Below are positions 61,979-64,000 of a DNA stretch of 64,000 nt, piece by piece. Numbering within the stretch: position 1 is the stretch's first letter; every line of letters begins with the position of its first letter. The position numbers were made by a program, and so were the translations under genes. Origin of the DNA: Hufsiella arboris. Lineage in GTDB: Bacteria; Bacteroidota; Bacteroidia; Sphingobacteriales; Sphingobacteriaceae. The stretch is taken from NCBI RefSeq assembly GCF_009834875.1, contig NZ_WVHT01000005.1:62001-126000 (forward strand), in the 5' to 3' direction. The notes under the pieces are model-generated. The model saw only the letters and a list, made by a program, of their open reading frames with translations, ran no database searches and was not told the DNA's origin.

Positions 61979-62834
61979 CGAACAAACTGGAAAAAGGGAA
62001 GTAGAACTGGTTGTTATTTCAGATGTGCATTTGGGAACCTACGGCTGTCATGCTGCTGAATTGCTTCAATATCTCAAAAGCATTAAACCCGGAACGCTTA
62101 TTTTAAACGGAGATATCATCGATATCTGGCAGTTCAGTAAATCTTACTGGCCCGAGGCACATATGAAAGTGATCCGCAAGATCATGAAATTTATAACTGA
62201 TGGTGTGCCGGTCTATTATCTTACCGGTAATCACGATGAAATGCTTCGCAAGTTTACCGACCTGAGTATGGGCAGCTTTAAACTGATGGATAAACTTCTC
62301 CTGAACGTTGGAGATAAGAAAGCCTGGATCTTTCACGGAGACGTTTTCGATGTTACCATGCAACATTCAAAATGGCTGGCCAGGCTTGGCGCGGTCGGCT
62401 ACGACACATTGATTTTGCTTAACAGGTTTGTAAACTGGGGCTTAAGTCTGTTGGGAAGAGAAAAAATGAGCTTCTCGAAACGTATTAAATCAAGCTTTAA
62501 AAATGCCGTAAAGTTCATTAATAACTTTGAACAAACAGCCGCGGAACTTGCCGCCGAAAAAGGTTATGATTACGTAATATGCGGCCATATTCATCAACCT
62601 GAAATCCGTTCGATACCCTGTGAGAACAAAATAATCACTTATTTGAACTCCGGGGACTGGATTGAAAATCTCACAGCTCTCGAATTTAATGATGGCAGGT
62701 GGGAAGTATTCCAGTATCATCCTGTCGCGTTCGATAAATATAACGATGGAACGGACGGTGAAGACGAAGACAATTTTAAGGAGCGCCTTGATGTTAAGAT
62801 CTTATTTGAGCGCTTCAAAGCAGAAGTTTCTTAG
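61965..62834 (+). CDS. LpxH-like metallophosphoesterase (UDP-2,3-diacylglucosamine diphosphatase family)
   Basis: Calcineurin-like phosphoesterase of 289 residues. All five metal-site blocks are visible: SDVHLG, LILNGDIIDIWQF, YLTGNHDE, FHGDVFD and CGHIHQPEIR. The family includes LpxH/LpxG-type enzymes that cut UDP-2,3-diacylglucosamine in lipid A synthesis. The neighbouring glycosyltransferase at 62906 supports an envelope lipid role. It starts 14 bp inside the small membrane-protein ORF. Confidence 0.85.
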   Translation: MKKTSEQTGKREVELVVISDVHLGTYGCHAAELLQYLKSIKPGTLILNGDIIDIWQFSKSYWPEAHMKVIRKIMKFITDGVPVYYLTGNHDEMLRKFTDLSMGSFKLMDKLLLNVGDKKAWIFHGDVFDVTMQHSKWLARLGAVGYDTLILLNRFVNWGLSLLGREKMSFSKRIKSSFKNAVKFINNFEQTAAELAAEKGYDYVICGHIHQPEIRSIPCENKIITYLNSGDWIENLTALEFNDGRWEVFQYHPVAFDKYNDGTDGEDEDNFKERLDVKILFERFKAEVS

Positions 62835-62905
62835 AAGTTTTACAATTGCCGCTTAATAGGCATATTTGCTTAAAGAATTGCCTGTCGTATTTTGTTTACA
62901 GATTT

Positions 62906-63895
62906 ATGAAGATACTTTACGCCATACAAGGCACTGGAAATGGACATACAAGCCGGGCCAGAGAGATTATACCCCTGTTACAACGGCATGGCGAAGTTGA
63001 TGTCCTGGTGAGCGGAACTCAGGCCGATATATTACCTGATCAACCGATCACACATCACTATCACGGTTTCAGTTTTATTTTCGGCGAAAAGGGGGGAGTG
63101 GATCATTGGAAAACATATAGATCAATGAATCTGCCGCGATTGTGGAAAGACATTAAGTCATTTCCGCTGAAACAATATAACCTTATTATAAACGACTACG
63201 AGCCCGTAACGGCCTGGGCCTGCCGCTTGCAGCATAGGAATTGCATTGCGCTTAGTCATCAAAGCTCTTTCTTGTCCGATCGTACGCCCCGCCCAGTTAA
63301 GCAATCGAATTATACGGAGTGGCTTTTCAAGTATTATGCCCCGTCAACGCATAAAATCGGGTTTCATTTCGAACGTTACGAGGATTTTATCCATACGCCG
63401 GTAATCCGCAGTCAAATACGGCAAACGGAATCGAAGGACTTAGGGCACGTAACAGTATATCTTCCGGCCTATTCCGATCAAACCTTGTTAAAATATTTGA
63501 AACTCGTGCCCGAGGTTAAGTTTGAAGTCTTCAGTAAACATAGTAAAATACCATTTACTGATACCAATGTCGCTGTAAGGCCTGTTAATAACAGTCAATT
63601 CAATATAAGTCTGGCAAACTGCCATGGATTACTAACCGGCGGCGGCTTTGAAGGTCCGGCCGAAGCGCTCTTTCTCGGCAAAAAAGTGATCATGCTGCCC
63701 ATGAAGTTCCAATACGAACAGCAATGCAATGCCGAAGCTGCCAAAAGACTGGGAGTTCCGGTGGTTTACCATCTTGATGACTCTTTTGTATTGAAGCTTA
63801 AAAGCTGGCTTCATTCGGATGTAGTTCCAAAAGTCAGTTTCCCTGACGAGACAGAGTCGATAATCGACAACCTGGTTAATCGCTACGCCGAATAA
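62906..63895 (+). CDS. MJ1255-like glycosyltransferase (GT-B fold)
   Basis: GT-B glycosyltransferase of about 329 residues; I use the ATG at 62906 (MKILYAIQGTGNGHTSRAREII) because the longer reading from 62846 adds an unlikely basic extension. The glycine-rich GTGNGHTSR near the start and GLLTGGGFEGPAEALFLGKKVIMLPMKFQYEQQCNA near the end are the acceptor and donor sites, as in MurG/GT28-like and MJ1255-type proteins. With the LpxH-like gene upstream it probably glycosylates a membrane lipid (inference). Confidence 0.82.
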   Translation: MKILYAIQGTGNGHTSRAREIIPLLQRHGEVDVLVSGTQADILPDQPITHHYHGFSFIFGEKGGVDHWKTYRSMNLPRLWKDIKSFPLKQYNLIINDYEPVTAWACRLQHRNCIALSHQSSFLSDRTPRPVKQSNYTEWLFKYYAPSTHKIGFHFERYEDFIHTPVIRSQIRQTESKDLGHVTVYLPAYSDQTLLKYLKLVPEVKFEVFSKHSKIPFTDTNVAVRPVNNSQFNISLANCHGLLTGGGFEGPAEALFLGKKVIMLPMKFQYEQQCNAEAAKRLGVPVVYHLDDSFVLKLKSWLHSDVVPKVSFPDETESIIDNLVNRYAE

Positions 63896-63952
63896 GGTGG
63901 CACGGCTTTAACATATCGGAGCTTTGCATTATAATTGCACTAAATATCCGGT

Positions 63953-64000
63953 ATGATCAACCAGTTCCGAAAGCTAAATCCCGTAAACTTACTATTGTTA
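63953..64000 (+). CDS. Start of a DUF6427-like membrane protein (cut by window end)
   Basis: An ORF begins at the ATG at 63953 and runs off the window: MINQFRKLNPVNLLLL. This matches the usual start of Bacteroidota DUF6427-type multi-pass membrane proteins. Only 16 residues are visible, so the call rests on that opening. Confidence 0.5.
   Translation, partial: MINQFRKLNPVNLLLL

Overview
The window looks like a chromosomal segment of a Bacteroidota bacterium, most likely Sphingobacteriales (Pedobacter/Mucilaginibacter type). The clues are two SusC/SusD pairs, a GldJ and PorV pair (gliding / type IX secretion), a Bacteroidota-style TonB with tandem ExbD, a very short NuoG, and several TAnnTTTG-like -7 promoter elements. 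Base composition looks even, and I see no phage, transposase or CRISPR array.

Layout. 1-5225: energy transduction for outer-membrane transport (ExbB end, two ExbD, TonB), a small membrane protein, a PstS-like lipoprotein and a TPR protein. 5251-18333: a complete nuoA-N complex I operon behind a strong hairpin. 18385-22769: DedA protein, inorganic pyrophosphatase, CNNM/CorC-like protein, RsmE, a DUF4159 protein and a biotin carrier protein. 22877-28467: a SusC/SusD pair followed by a secreted cyanophycinase-like peptidase. 28500-32039: gldJ, porV, ispF. 32040-39817: a surface-glycan cluster of glycosyltransferases, methyltransferases and a flippase on both strands. 39981-45606: typA, a small Cys-rich membrane protein, and a 1142-residue protein that joins a GH18-like hydrolase, a polysaccharide deacetylase and a GT2 synthase. 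45612-49574: a RES/Xre toxin-antitoxin pair, a YjbQ protein and a YfhO-family membrane protein.

49735-55556 is the most interesting part. A SAM-I riboswitch precedes a TlpA-like thiol oxidoreductase gene. Next comes an unlisted 37-codon ORF ending in six consecutive cysteine codons just before its stop. A SusC/SusD pair follows, and then a tRNA-Cys(GCA)-like sequence with a damaged acceptor stem. I propose a sulfur-regulated outer-membrane uptake locus. It would be read out once through SAM, where the riboswitch tail can pair with the first start codon. It may be read out a second time through cysteine supply, as the ribosome crosses the poly-Cys run. The SAM riboswitch is well supported; the cysteine attenuator and any role for the tRNA-like element are inference.

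55726-64000: housekeeping and small genes (DUF4834, DUF985 cupin, YwbE, Fic, uvrB, upp, a YjjG-type nucleotidase, DinB, an LpxH-like phosphoesterase and a glycosyltransferase), with a degenerate 7-bp tandem repeat behind upp. The last gene is cut by the window end.
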